57,852 nt of DNA from Nocardia transvalensis NBRC 15921 (GCF_000308875.1 NZ_BAGL01000120.1:1-57852); one strand, 5' to 3'. Shown: positions 26,271 through 34,696, counted from the stretch's first letter. The notes: generated by a model not told the origin, from the sequence alone. Made by a program: numbers and translations.

Positions 26271-26894
26271 ATGAACAATTCGCCGCCGCGTTTCGGCCGG
26301 CTTCGTGTGCTGTGGTCGTTCGTCGCGCCGCATCGTGGCGTCCTCGCCGTCTGGTGTGTGCTCGCGGTGCTGAGCGCTGCCGCGGGCCCGGCGACGCCCA
26401 TGATCACGAAGTGGGTGCTCGACGCGGTCGGGTCGCGTGCTTCGCTGGTGACTCCCGTGGCGACGCTGCTGGCGCTGTCGGTGTTCGCCGCACTGGTGCG
26501 GTGCCTGGAATGGATTCTGGTGGGCACGGTCGGGGAACGAGTCGTGCTCGACGCCCGAAAGACTTTGGTGCGCCGATATTTCCGTGCCACAGTGCCGTCG
26601 TCGCAGCGTCGGCCGGTGGGCGAGCTGGTCACCCGGGTCACCTCCGATACGGTGCTGTTGCACGAGGCGACGTCGTCGAGTCTGATCGGTGTGGTCAACG
26701 GCACCGTGATGCTGGTCGGCACGCTGGTGATGATGGCGGTGCTGGACCTGGCGCTGTTCGCCGCCACGATCGCGGCCATCGCGGTCGTGGGCGCGCTGTT
26801 TCTGGCGTTGATGCCGGGTGTGGCCGCCGAGCGCCAGCGGGCGCAGCAGCGCCTGGGTCTGGTCGGCGGGGCCTTGGCACTGGCCGACGACACC
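26271..26894 (+). pseudogene. ABC exporter membrane domain, truncated before the ATPase domain
   Basis: From the ATG at 26271, about 208 residues match the type 1 ABC exporter membrane domain: helix 1 at 17-38 and VGERVVLDARKTLVRRYFRA, PVGELVTRVTSDTVLL and the helices that follow. The match stops near VAAERQRAQQRLG, about halfway through the normal ~320-residue membrane domain. The reading frame then passes directly into integrase sequence. The Walker motifs are absent, so the product cannot transport. It was probably the exporter of the adjacent metabolite cluster before a deletion. Confidence 0.8.
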
Positions 26895-27413
26895 ATGCCG
26901 CAAGCGAAGATCAAGACGAAGCTTCAGGACATCCGGGTGCAACGACTGCGGATTGAGACGGGACTGACTGACACAGCCGCTGAACTCAGCCTCGGCGTGA
27001 ACCTGCTGCGGGATGCTTTGCGGTTGGTGTCCAACCCTCGTCAGCTGTACCGCGACGGCACCGATCCCATCCGGCGACTGCTCAACGAGACCTTCTTCGA
27101 GCGGTTCTATCTGGACGATCCAGAGGTTGCCGACGACCAGAAGACCCCGCTGTTCACCGAACTGCACGATGCACACCTGGCCTACCGGCAGCGAAGCACC
27201 GATGCTGCCGAAGGTGTCCAGCTTGCCTCGAAGCGGGCTGAGCATGGTGCTGGCGGATCAAAGGGATCGCGGCGCCGGAAGCGTCCGCCCAGCTCAGACG
27301 ATGGAAACCCCGAAAACGAAAACCGCCTTACCCTCGCCAGTGTCTTTTCAGTCACTGGTTCAGATAAGGCGGTTCTGGTCGGGCTGACAGGATTTGAACC
27401 TGCGACCACCTGA
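26895..27413 (+). pseudogene. C-terminal fragment of a serine integrase/recombinase, fused to the ABC fragment
   Basis: From about residue MPQAKIKTKL onward the frame matches the C-terminal region of large serine recombinases of actinobacterial elements (NPRQLYRDGTDPIRRLLNET, FYLDDPEVAD). The N-terminal catalytic serine domain and the zinc-ribbon region are missing. The fragment ends near 27300; the frame then runs on through the terminator and into the tRNA, giving a false tail LTGFEPATT. Its place beside tRNA-Pro fits an integrase once located at the attachment end of an island. Confidence 0.8.
27321..27374 (-). terminator. Nested hairpin terminator of tRNA-Pro
   Basis: AACCGCCTTA (27321-27330) and TAAGGCGGTT (27365-27374) are exact reverse complements. 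Inside them CCAGTG (27337-27342) pairs with CACTGG (27353-27358). Read on the minus strand, the hairpin begins 2 bases after the tRNA CCA and is followed by TTCGTTTTC, a U-rich tail. This is a Rho-independent terminator and possibly a 3'-processing signal. Confidence 0.75.
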
Positions 27414-27452
27414 CCCCCAGTCAGGTGCGCTACCAAGCTGCGCCACAGCCCG
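27376..27452 (-). tRNA. tRNA-Pro, anticodon GGG
   Basis: The minus strand folds as a complete tRNA. The acceptor stem CGGGCTG pairs with CAGCCCG, and the T arm has GGTTCAAATCC. The anticodon arm is CCTGA-CTGGGGG-TCAGG, giving anticodon GGG. The discriminator A (27379) is followed by an encoded CCA (27378-27376). It reads CCC and CCU proline codons. An integrase remnant at its 3' side suggests the 3' end served as an attachment site. Confidence 0.97.
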
Positions 27453-27480
27453 TTGCTCTCGCTTGCGTGAGTGCTCGATG

Positions 27481-27508
27481 AGATTACCCCAGGACCCCCT
27501 GGTGTCAC
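27481..27508 (-). promoter_or_regulatory. Promoter of tRNA-Pro
   Basis: On the minus strand GTGACA (27508-27503) and TAATCT (27486-27481) are spaced by 16 bases and lie about 29 bases before the tRNA 5' end. This is a good match to the primary sigma-factor consensus. The spacer contains CCAGG/CCTGG. Confidence 0.55.
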
Positions 27509-27659
27509 CAAATCGGCATGGTGGAGGGGGTTGGGGGTGGAGTTGGGCGTTCGGGGGGCGTGGGGGCGGGGGATGTGCAATCTTGTTAGCGCTCAACGAT
27601 ATTGCCGCCGGGTCGGGGTCCCTGGGCGGTGCGCATCGGAAAGGGGGTGCGGTGGGGCC

Positions 27660-28307
27660 ATGGCGGTGCAGCGGAGGTTGCGGCGCGGGAGGTCGGTGCG
27701 CGGGGCGCCGAGAGGGGATCGGGGGCCGGTGCCGGTCTGGCCGGGGATGCTGGCGCCGGCGCGGCCCCGGCGGCGGGGGCGGGGCGGCTGGTGGGGGATC
27801 GTCGCGGGGGCGGTGGCCGTGGTCGGCGGGGTGGCGGCGATGAGTGGCGTGGTGCTGGGACGGGGCGAGGCGCGGGTGCCGACGACGGCGGAGGCCCTGG
27901 TGGGAGTGGTCGACGTGGGTCTGGGCGGCGGGCCGGGGTGTGAGGCCGTGCGGTCCGCGACGCTGGTGCGGGGGAACGGTCCGGGGTCGACGGGGTCGGG
28001 GCCGGACGTGATCCTGGCCTTTCAATACGCGTACTACGTGGCCCGTTCGGGCGCGGCGGCGCGGGCGGTGACCGCGCCCGACGCGTGGGTGTCGCCGGTA
28101 GAAGTGATCGACGGCGGGATCGCGAGCGTGCCGGTGGGGACGCGGCACTGTGTGGAGATCGGGCCGCGACCGGAGGGTGTGTTCGCGGTGACGATCATCG
28201 AGACGCGGCCGGACCGGTCGGTTCGGGTCTATCGGCAGATGGTGACCGTGGGCGCGCGGGACGGCGCGACCGTGATCACGCGCATCGACCCGGTGCGGCC
28301 GCGGTAG
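27660..28307 (+). CDS. DUF8176 domain membrane-anchored protein
   Basis: This 215-residue protein has an Arg-rich cytoplasmic N terminus, a single transmembrane helix (about 40-63, WWGIVAGAVAVVGGVAAMSG) and an extracytoplasmic domain. VILAFQYAYYVARSGAAAR, VPVGTRHCVEIG and YRQMVTVGARDGATVITRI match the DUF8176 family of Nocardia, Rhodococcus and Mycobacterium. Two cysteines of the outer domain probably pair. The start is ATG 27660; the longer upstream frame is not coding. Function is unknown. It is a solitary gene downstream of the island boundary and may be core chromosome. Confidence 0.75.
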   Translation: MAVQRRLRRGRSVRGAPRGDRGPVPVWPGMLAPARPRRRGRGGWWGIVAGAVAVVGGVAAMSGVVLGRGEARVPTTAEALVGVVDVGLGGGPGCEAVRSATLVRGNGPGSTGSGPDVILAFQYAYYVARSGAAARAVTAPDAWVSPVEVIDGGIASVPVGTRHCVEIGPRPEGVFAVTIIETRPDRSVRVYRQMVTVGARDGATVITRIDPVRPR

Positions 28308-28476
28308 GGGGTCCCGGGTGTGGAAACCGGCCGGATCGGTGGGCGTGTCACGGTGGCGCGAAGCGGGGGTCGCGGGATGACATGGAGGGCGTACGCGGTC
28401 CGGGTCAGACGGCCGGACCGAGTGGTCGGTCGGGGTAATCTCGGGACCATCGCAGTCGACACGAACGGGGCAGCGC

Positions 28477-30867
28477 ATGGATGAGCGGATCGAGCAGTGG
28501 CTGGCGAAACTGGACCTGCCCGCGAAGCTACGGCTGATCTCCGGCGCCGGCATGTTCCGGATGGCGGGGGAGCCGGCGGTCGGGCTGGCGGAGATGCCGG
28601 TGTCCGACGGTCCGTCCGGGGTGCGCGGGGAAAACTGGGACGAGCGCGATCCGTCGGTGAGCCTGCCCTCCGGCACCGCCCTGGCCGCCACCTGGGACCG
28701 TGACCTGCTCGACGAGATCGGCGCCCTGATCGCCGCGGAGGCCCGGCGCAAGGACGTGTACGCGGTCCTGGGCCCGACGGTCAACCTGCACCGATCCCCG
28801 CTCGGCGGAAGGCATTTCGAATGCTTCTCCGAGGATCCGATGCTGACCGCCGAGATGGCCGAGGCCTACGTGCGGGCCGTGCAGCGCCACGGGGTGAGCG
28901 CGTGTCCGAAACACTACGTGGCCAACGATTCCGAGACCGACCGCTTCACCGTCGACGTGCGCGCCACCGACCGCACACTGCGGGAGCTGTACCTGTACCC
29001 GTTCGAGCGCAGTGTGCGGGCGGGCGCGTGGATGGTCATGGCGGCCTACAACTCCGTCGACGGCGTCACCATGACGGAGAACCCGCTGCTGGACGAACCG
29101 CTCAAGGGCAGTTGGGGTTTCGACGGCGTGGTGGTGTCGGACTGGACCGCCGTGCGCAATACCGACGGCGCCGCCCGCGGGACGGATCTGTGCATGCCCG
29201 GGCCGCCGACGCTGTGGGGCGAGCCGCTGGAGCAGGCGGTGCGCGCCGGGACGGTGCCGGAATCGGCGATCGACGAGAAGGTCCGGCGGATCCTGCGTTT
29301 CGCGATGCGGGTGGGCGCCCTGGACGAAACTCCGCAGCCCGCACCGTCTTTCACCGATGACCAGGCGCGGCAGCTGGTGCGCCGCGCCGCCGCCGACGCC
29401 ATGGTGCTGGTTCGCAACGACGGGGTACTGCCGCTCCGCCCGGACGCCACCGTCGCGTTGCTCGGCCCGTCGGCGGCCGAACCGCGGCTGATGGGCGGCG
29501 GCAGCGCCACCGTGATCCCGGCGCACACCACCACGCCGCTGGCGGGACTGCGCGCGGCCCTGCCCGTGACCTACACGCCCGGGGTGTGGCTGTCGGACGC
29601 GCTGTCGCCGGCGCCGCTGGAACTGCTCACCGACCCCGAAACCGGCACGCCCGGACTGTGTCTGCGCTATCTCGACGGCGAGACGGCCTTCGAGACCCAG
29701 CACCGTGCCGCCGCGAATCTGGTGCTGTTCGGCGACCCGGCCGCGGAGCGCGCGTCGTCGGTCGAACTGCGCGCGCGGCTGCGCGCCGACGTGGCCGGCG
29801 AGTGGCGGATCGGCGCGGGTGCGCTCGGCCACGTGCGCCTCGAGCTGGACGGTGAGACCGTGGCCGACGGCCGGGCCGCGTTCGAGGGCGCGGATCCTGT
29901 TGCGGCCCTGCTGGATCCGCCGCAGCACGCCGTGACCCGGACGCTGGCCGAGGGGCAGGAGGTCGACATTCGCGTCACCGTCGCCGACCTGGCGGCGATA
30001 CCGGGGCTGGGCGTATTCCTCGGCGTCACGGTCGGCGCGACGAGCCCGCGGCGGTCGCCGGACGAGGAGTTCGCGGCCGCGGTCGACGCGGCCCGGGAGG
30101 CGGAGGTGGCGGTCCTGGTCGTCGGCACCACCGAGCGCATCGAGAGCGAGGGCGTCGACCGCACCACGCTGCGCCTGCCGGGCCGCCAGGACGAACTGGT
30201 CGCCGCGGTGGCGGCGGCGAATCCGCGGACCGTCGTCGTGGTGAATTCCGGTGCGCCCGTGGAGATGCCGTGGCGCGACGACGTGGCCGCGGTCCTGCTG
30301 TCGTGGTTCCCCGGGCAGGAGTTCGGCGCGGCGCTGGCCGATGTGCTCACCGGGGCCGCCGAACCGGGCGGCCGCCTGCCCACGACCTGGCCCAAGACCA
30401 TGTCCGACGTCCCCGTCCTGAACACCACGCCCGAGGACGGCGTGCTGGAGTACGAGGAGGGCGTGCACATCGGATACCGCGCCTGGCTGCGGGCCGGGGT
30501 GGAACCGGCCTACCCCTTCGGGCACGGACTCGGGTACACCACCTGGGAATTGCGCAATCTGGACGTCTCGGGGCGCACGGTGACCGTCACCGTCACCAAT
30601 ATCGGCGAGCGGACGGGGAAGCAGGTCGTGCAGGCGTACCTCTCGCGCGAGCAGTCCGCGATCGACCGTCCCCTGCGCTGGCTGGCCGCCTTCGCGGCCG
30701 TCACCCTCGAGGCGGGGGAGTCGAGCCGGGTCGAGATCACCCTGCCCCAGCGGGCATTCGAGCACTGGACGCAGGACGGCTGGGCCGTCGAGCCTGGGGC
30801 GTTCACGCTACAGGTCGGGACGTCGGTGATCGCCTTGCCGCTGGAGACGGAGGTTGTCGTCTCCTGA
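28477..30867 (+). CDS. Glycoside hydrolase family 3 (beta-glucosidase-like) with PA14 insert
   Basis: This 796-residue enzyme has a GH3 barrel domain (about 20-290) with nucleophile Asp222 in VVVSDWTA and substrate loop CPKHYVANDSE. A second alpha/beta domain follows with a PA14-like insert (about 385-530, GEWRIGAGALGHVRLELDG) and a fibronectin-like C-terminal domain (about 700-790). The general acid is expected in the second domain (VGTTERIESEGVDR). It lacks a signal peptide, so it should act in the cytoplasm on short beta-linked sugars or glycosides. The start is ATG 28477. A strong terminator follows. A ceramidase gene lies downstream, so glucosylceramide is one speculative substrate. Confidence 0.93.
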   Translation: MDERIEQWLAKLDLPAKLRLISGAGMFRMAGEPAVGLAEMPVSDGPSGVRGENWDERDPSVSLPSGTALAATWDRDLLDEIGALIAAEARRKDVYAVLGPTVNLHRSPLGGRHFECFSEDPMLTAEMAEAYVRAVQRHGVSACPKHYVANDSETDRFTVDVRATDRTLRELYLYPFERSVRAGAWMVMAAYNSVDGVTMTENPLLDEPLKGSWGFDGVVVSDWTAVRNTDGAARGTDLCMPGPPTLWGEPLEQAVRAGTVPESAIDEKVRRILRFAMRVGALDETPQPAPSFTDDQARQLVRRAAADAMVLVRNDGVLPLRPDATVALLGPSAAEPRLMGGGSATVIPAHTTTPLAGLRAALPVTYTPGVWLSDALSPAPLELLTDPETGTPGLCLRYLDGETAFETQHRAAANLVLFGDPAAERASSVELRARLRADVAGEWRIGAGALGHVRLELDGETVADGRAAFEGADPVAALLDPPQHAVTRTLAEGQEVDIRVTVADLAAIPGLGVFLGVTVGATSPRRSPDEEFAAAVDAAREAEVAVLVVGTTERIESEGVDRTTLRLPGRQDELVAAVAAANPRTVVVVNSGAPVEMPWRDDVAAVLLSWFPGQEFGAALADVLTGAAEPGGRLPTTWPKTMSDVPVLNTTPEDGVLEYEEGVHIGYRAWLRAGVEPAYPFGHGLGYTTWELRNLDVSGRTVTVTVTNIGERTGKQVVQAYLSREQSAIDRPLRWLAAFAAVTLEAGESSRVEITLPQRAFEHWTQDGWAVEPGAFTLQVGTSVIALPLETEVVVS

Positions 30868-30888
30868 CCGGCGCGTCATAGGCGTTTC

Positions 30889-30951
30889 CCGGCACGCTTT
30901 TGGCCGGGATCCCCCTTCGGTGGCGGTGGATTCCGGCCAAAAGCGTGCCGG
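30889..30951 (+). terminator. Strong terminator hairpin with 19-bp perfect arms
   Basis: Arms at 30889-30907 and 30933-30951 are exact reverse complements, with a 25-base loop; GAAAAT follows. It lies 21 bp after the GH3 stop and 180 bp before the ceramidase start, so the two genes are probably separate transcription units. The length and perfection of the arms are unusual for a terminator. Confidence 0.8.
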
Positions 30952-31131
30952 AAAATGGGTGGCGGGCTGTGTGCCGGTAGTTGTCAGCCCTGGTCTGGCC
31001 GATATTCTTGGCGCGAGTCTGGCGAGCTGGACAAACGTCCAGTACGCTTCGCCGAACAAAGGGTAACGATGCGGTGGCCGGTCGGGTGGATACGATCAGG
31101 ATGGCCGCGTCACGGAACCGAAGGAGTCACC

Positions 31132-33192
31132 GTGGCGGTGTCCCGGCGCTCGATGCTGGCAGGTACGACGGCCGCGGCGTTCGCGACCGGGGTGGCGGGC
31201 GCGAATCCTGTTGCCGCGCAGCCTGCCGGGCGTACCGACGGCCAGGACTATCTGATCGGCTGCGGGATGGCCGACGTCACCGGCGCGGTCGCCGGTCAGG
31301 GCATGATGGGCTACTCGGAACTGGACCAGGTGGCGACGGGGCTGCTCATGCGGTGCTGGGCGCGCGCGTACGTCGTCGTGGACCGGACCACCGGCGACCG
31401 GGTGGTGTTCGTGAACGCCGATATCGCGTGCCTGTTCCAGTCCGTGCACCTCGCGGTGCTGCAACGGCTCGCCCGGCGGTTCGGTGACCTCTACACCGAA
31501 CGCAATGTCAACATCAACGCCACGCACAACCACAACTCGTGCGGCGGCACCGCGCGCGAGTACGCGTACTCCTTGGCCGCCTACGGTTTCCAGCGGAATT
31601 CGCACGAGGCCGAGGTGGACGGCATCGTCGCGGCGATCGCGGCCGCCCACGACCGACTGGCGCCCGGCGCGATCCTGCTCGGCCACGGTGAACTGCACGA
31701 CGCCAGCGCCAACCGGTCGCGCGAGGCGTTCGAACTCAACCCGCCCGAGGACAAGGCCGAACTCCCCGGCGCCATCGATCCGATGGTCACCGTGCTGCGA
31801 TTTCGCCAGGGCGGCAAGGACATCGGCGCGATCACCTGGTTCGCCACCCACGGCACCTCGCTCACCGACAAGAACACGCTGATCTCCGCCGACAACAAGG
31901 GCTACGCCAGCTACCGCTGGGAGCACGACGAGATGGGCGTGCGCCACCTGGACGGCGCACCCGGTTTCGTGGCGGCGTTCGCGCAGACCAACGCGGGCGA
32001 TATGACCCCGAACCTGAACCTCACCCCGTGGCACCCGTCCGGACCCACCGAGGACAACCGCGCCAACTGCGCGCTGATCGGCGAACGCCAATACCAGGCG
32101 GGCCGTGCGGCTTTCGCGTCCGCGCGCCCGATGTCCGGCGGCGTCGACGCGGTGCTGCGGTACGTGGACATGGCCGACACCGCCGTGGCGGGCGACTACA
32201 CGCCCGACGGCAGACCGGCCCGCACGGCCCCGGCGATGATGGGCGCCGCCGCCGCGGCGACCAGTTCCGAGGACAATTGGAAGACGCAGCTGGCCTTCCT
32301 CCAGGAGGGCGATACGAATCCGGTGGTGACCGCGCTGGGCGGTGTCGACGCGCCGGTGGAGCAGTGGATGCGGGACGTCCAGGCGCCCAAGCTCATCGTG
32401 GCGCCGCTGGGCGTGCTGCCGCCGCGGCCGTGGGTGCCGCTGGTGGTCCCGATCCAGATCATGCGCATCGGCGACCTGGTCCTCGCCTCGGGCCCGGCCG
32501 AGTACACCGTCGTCTCCGGGCTGCGGATCCGGCGGCTGGTCGCCCGCGCGCTCGCCGTGCCCGTGGAGAACGTGCTGCTCCAGGGCTATGCCAACGGTTA
32601 CAGCGGGTACGTGACGACGCCCGAGGAGTACGCGTCGCAGCAGTACGAGGGCGGCGAGACGCTGTACGGCCGCTGGACGCTGCCGGCGTACATGCAGGAA
32701 TTCGACCGGCTGGCCCGGGCACTGGCCGCCCGCGTCGATCTCGGCCGCGGCCCGGCGCCGCTGGACTGGATCTCGGGATTCCAGCCGGATCTGCTGCCCG
32801 CGGTACCGCCGGACGTGCCCGCGGCAGGGCACGCGTTCGGCGACGTACTCACGCAGCCGCAGCCCGGGTACCAGCGCGGGGACACGGTCGCGGTCGAGTT
32901 CGCCGGCGCTCATCCGAACAACGACTTCCATTCCGGTGGAACGTATTTCGAGGTCCAACGCGCCGACGGCGACGGCTGGCGCCGGGCGTTCGACGACAAC
33001 GACTGGTGCACCGAGATGGAGTGGTCGCGCCCCGATGGGCAGCCCGCGGCCTCGGTGGTGGCGATCCGGTGGACGATCCCGCAGTCCGCCGAATCCGGCC
33101 GCTACCGCATCGAGTACACCGGCGACAGCCGCGACGGCGGCGGAGCGATCGCGCGATTCACCGGAGCCTCGGCCGCTTTCATTGTCGGTTGA
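31132..33192 (+). CDS. Neutral/alkaline non-lysosomal ceramidase, Tat-exported
   Basis: This 686-residue exported enzyme hydrolyses ceramide to sphingosine and fatty acid. A twin-arginine signal (SRRSMLAGTTAAAFATG, residues 4-20) precedes the N-terminal catalytic domain. NATHNHNSCGG supplies zinc ligands, and the nucleophile Ser lies in NTLISADNKGYASY after FATHGTSL. The C-terminal ~150 residues form the immunoglobulin-like domain. GTG 31132 has AAGGAG 6 bases upstream. The final 48 bp are the first copy of a three-copy tandem repeat; each copy ends with an in-frame TGA. Secreted ceramidases can aid host-lipid use. Confidence 0.93.
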   Translation: MAVSRRSMLAGTTAAAFATGVAGANPVAAQPAGRTDGQDYLIGCGMADVTGAVAGQGMMGYSELDQVATGLLMRCWARAYVVVDRTTGDRVVFVNADIACLFQSVHLAVLQRLARRFGDLYTERNVNINATHNHNSCGGTAREYAYSLAAYGFQRNSHEAEVDGIVAAIAAAHDRLAPGAILLGHGELHDASANRSREAFELNPPEDKAELPGAIDPMVTVLRFRQGGKDIGAITWFATHGTSLTDKNTLISADNKGYASYRWEHDEMGVRHLDGAPGFVAAFAQTNAGDMTPNLNLTPWHPSGPTEDNRANCALIGERQYQAGRAAFASARPMSGGVDAVLRYVDMADTAVAGDYTPDGRPARTAPAMMGAAAAATSSEDNWKTQLAFLQEGDTNPVVTALGGVDAPVEQWMRDVQAPKLIVAPLGVLPPRPWVPLVVPIQIMRIGDLVLASGPAEYTVVSGLRIRRLVARALAVPVENVLLQGYANGYSGYVTTPEEYASQQYEGGETLYGRWTLPAYMQEFDRLARALAARVDLGRGPAPLDWISGFQPDLLPAVPPDVPAAGHAFGDVLTQPQPGYQRGDTVAVEFAGAHPNNDFHSGGTYFEVQRADGDGWRRAFDDNDWCTEMEWSRPDGQPAASVVAIRWTIPQSAESGRYRIEYTGDSRDGGGAIARFTGASAAFIVG

Positions 33193-33288
33193 GCGGTCGC
33201 GCGGTTCACCGGAACGTCGGTCGCCTTCACTGTCGATTGAGCGGTCGCGGGGTCCGCCGGAGCCTCGGCCGCTTTCACCCTCGGCTGA
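33145..33288 (+). repeat. Three tandem 48-bp repeats overlapping the ceramidase C terminus
   Basis: Copies span 33145-33192, 33193-33240 and 33241-33288. Copy 1 encodes AIARFTGASAAFIVG and the TGA of the ceramidase. Copies 2 and 3 stay in the same frame, would encode AVARFTGTSVAFTVD and AVAGSAGASAAFTLG, and also end in TGA. Copies differ by about 8-10 bases each. The last copy runs into the 3' end of the convergent hydrolase gene (stop at 33275). Confidence 0.93.
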
Positions 33289-34045
33289 GGGCTCCCGTCG
33301 TATCGAGGATCGCGCGCGCCACGCGCCGGGGGTTGTCGATCATCGGCTGATGCCCTGTCCCCGTGAGGATTTCGAACCTGGCGCCCGGCACCCGCTCGCG
33401 CGCGATGGCGGCGTTGACGGCGACGGGCAGCAGGCGATCGCGCTCCGCCCACGCCAGGGTGATCGGGCACGGCGGCGGGTCCAGCGGCGCGATCTCGTCG
33501 GTGGTGGCGAGCATTTCGGGCAGGATCCGGCAGGCCCGCACGTCGTCGGCGATGGTGCGGCCCTGGGCGGGCGTCAGACGCTCCCCATGGCAGGCGATAT
33601 CGCGAAAGGCTATGCGGCGCACCAGGGCCGAGCGCAGGCCGAGGGGTGCGAGCGGACGGGTGAGCCGGGTGAAGGCGGCGGCCCGGGCGATGATCGAGGT
33701 GCCGGTGGTCTGGCTGTGGCCGCGCGCGGACCAGAATCCGGCGGGGGACAGCGCGCAGACGCTGCGGGCCCGGCCGCGCCGCGCGAGTTCGACCCCGATC
33801 CAGCCACCGAGCGAGTTCCCGGCGACGTGCGCGGTATCCCAGCCGCGCTCGTCGAGGCGGCGTTCGATGTCGTCGACCAAGTCCGCGAAACGCACCGGGC
33901 GATGCGCGGCCGGCGGCCCGCCGCGATGCCCGAGCAGCGTGGGCGCCCAGACGTGGTGATGACGCCGCAGCGCGGGAACGACGTCGTCCCACGCGTGTCC
34001 GGACATGGTGAGGCCGTGCAGGAGGAGAAGCGGTGAAACGGTCAC
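33275..34045 (-). CDS. Alpha/beta hydrolase
   Basis: This 256-residue cytoplasmic hydrolase has the oxyanion motif LLLLHGLTMSG and nucleophile elbow GNSLGGW (Ser at about 97). The acid is in WAERDRLLP and the catalytic His in GTGHQPMIDNP. The substrate, an ester or similar bond, is unknown. Its last codons come from the third 48-bp repeat shared with the ceramidase gene. The TetR gene at 34056-34655 is directly upstream on the same strand (10 bp gap), so the regulator and hydrolase probably form one unit. Confidence 0.88.
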   Translation of the reverse strand: MTVSPLLLLHGLTMSGHAWDDVVPALRRHHHVWAPTLLGHRGGPPAAHRPVRFADLVDDIERRLDERGWDTAHVAGNSLGGWIGVELARRGRARSVCALSPAGFWSARGHSQTTGTSIIARAAAFTRLTRPLAPLGLRSALVRRIAFRDIACHGERLTPAQGRTIADDVRACRILPEMLATTDEIAPLDPPPCPITLAWAERDRLLPVAVNAAIARERVPGARFEILTGTGHQPMIDNPRRVARAILDTTGALSRG

Positions 34046-34055
34046 CGAACGATTC

Positions 34056-34655
34056 TCACCCGGACGCGCTCGCCGCCGACACGCGGTCGAGGTGCGCGGC
34101 CATGGCGTGCCCGGCGGCGCGCAGCGGATCGGGGGACCGCAGGGTGCGGGCCAGGATAAAGGCGCCCTCCAGCGCGCTCAGCAGTGCCAGGGTGAATTCC
34201 CGGGCCGGGCCGGGAGCCAGCCCGCGGCTCACGAAGTAGGCGGCGCCCTGGTCGGTCCAGGAGGACACGACCTCCGCGGCGACCGCGCGCAGCTCCGGCT
34301 CGCTGTCGGCCACCTCCCCAGCGACCGTCCCGACCGGGCACATATTCATCCAGCCCGATCGCTCCATGTCGTCGGCCGCGGCGTCGAAGGCGGCGGGCAC
34401 GGCGGTGCGCAGGTCCGGATAGGGATCCATCAGCAGGGGCAGGAGCTGGATGTAGGCGGCGCCGCTGGTGCGCAGCGCCTCGGCGGCGATCTGCTGCTTG
34501 CCCTCCGGGAAATGGTGGTACAGCGACCCGATCGGGGCCCGCGCGGCCGCGGTGAGCTGCTTGACGCTGGTCGCGCCGTACCCCTGGCGGCGCATCAGTT
34601 CGGCCGCCGCGGTGAGGATGCGCTCGCGGGTGCTGGTTGACATCTGCTCCGCCAT
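34056..34655 (-). CDS. TetR-family regulator (LmrA/YxaF-like)
   Basis: This 199-residue repressor has an N-terminal helix-turn-helix (ELMRRQGYGATSVKQLTAAA, then GSLYHHFPEGKQQIAAEAL) typical of the LmrA/YxaF branch. A helical ligand domain (about 75-195) with CPVGTVAGE follows. It is divergent from the hydrolase gene at 34715. Between them lie two overlapping 18-bp palindromes, the expected operators for autoregulation and control of both hydrolases. ATG 34655 and ATG 34643 are both possible starts. Confidence 0.9.
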   Translation of the reverse strand: MAEQMSTSTRERILTAAAELMRRQGYGATSVKQLTAAARAPIGSLYHHFPEGKQQIAAEALRTSGAAYIQLLPLLMDPYPDLRTAVPAAFDAAADDMERSGWMNMCPVGTVAGEVADSEPELRAVAAEVVSSWTDQGAAYFVSRGLAPGPAREFTLALLSALEGAFILARTLRSPDPLRAAGHAMAAHLDRVSAASASG

Positions 34656-34664
34656 ACCACCACA

Positions 34665-34696
34665 CTAGAGCACACGCTCTAGAGCGACTGTTCTAG
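34665..34696. promoter_or_regulatory. Two overlapping TetR operators
   Basis: Operator 1 (34665-34682) is CTAGAGC-ACAC-GCTCTAG, a perfect palindrome. Operator 2 (34679-34696) is CTAGAGC-GACT-GTTCTAG with one mismatch. They share the four bases CTAG. The sites lie 10-41 bp before the TetR start and 19-50 bp before the hydrolase start. TAGA/TCTA half-sites with this spacing fit an LmrA/YxaF-type TetR dimer. Occupation would repress both directions. Confidence 0.8.

Noticed and set aside
27300..27413. C-terminal tail of the integrase fragment reading LTGFEPATT
   Set aside because: This is translation of the tRNA-Pro gene and its terminator, a well-known annotation artefact.
28528..30765. 745-codon frame antisense to the GH3 gene
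   Set aside because: Shadow of the GH3 reading frame; no family features and the sense strand clearly encodes GH3.
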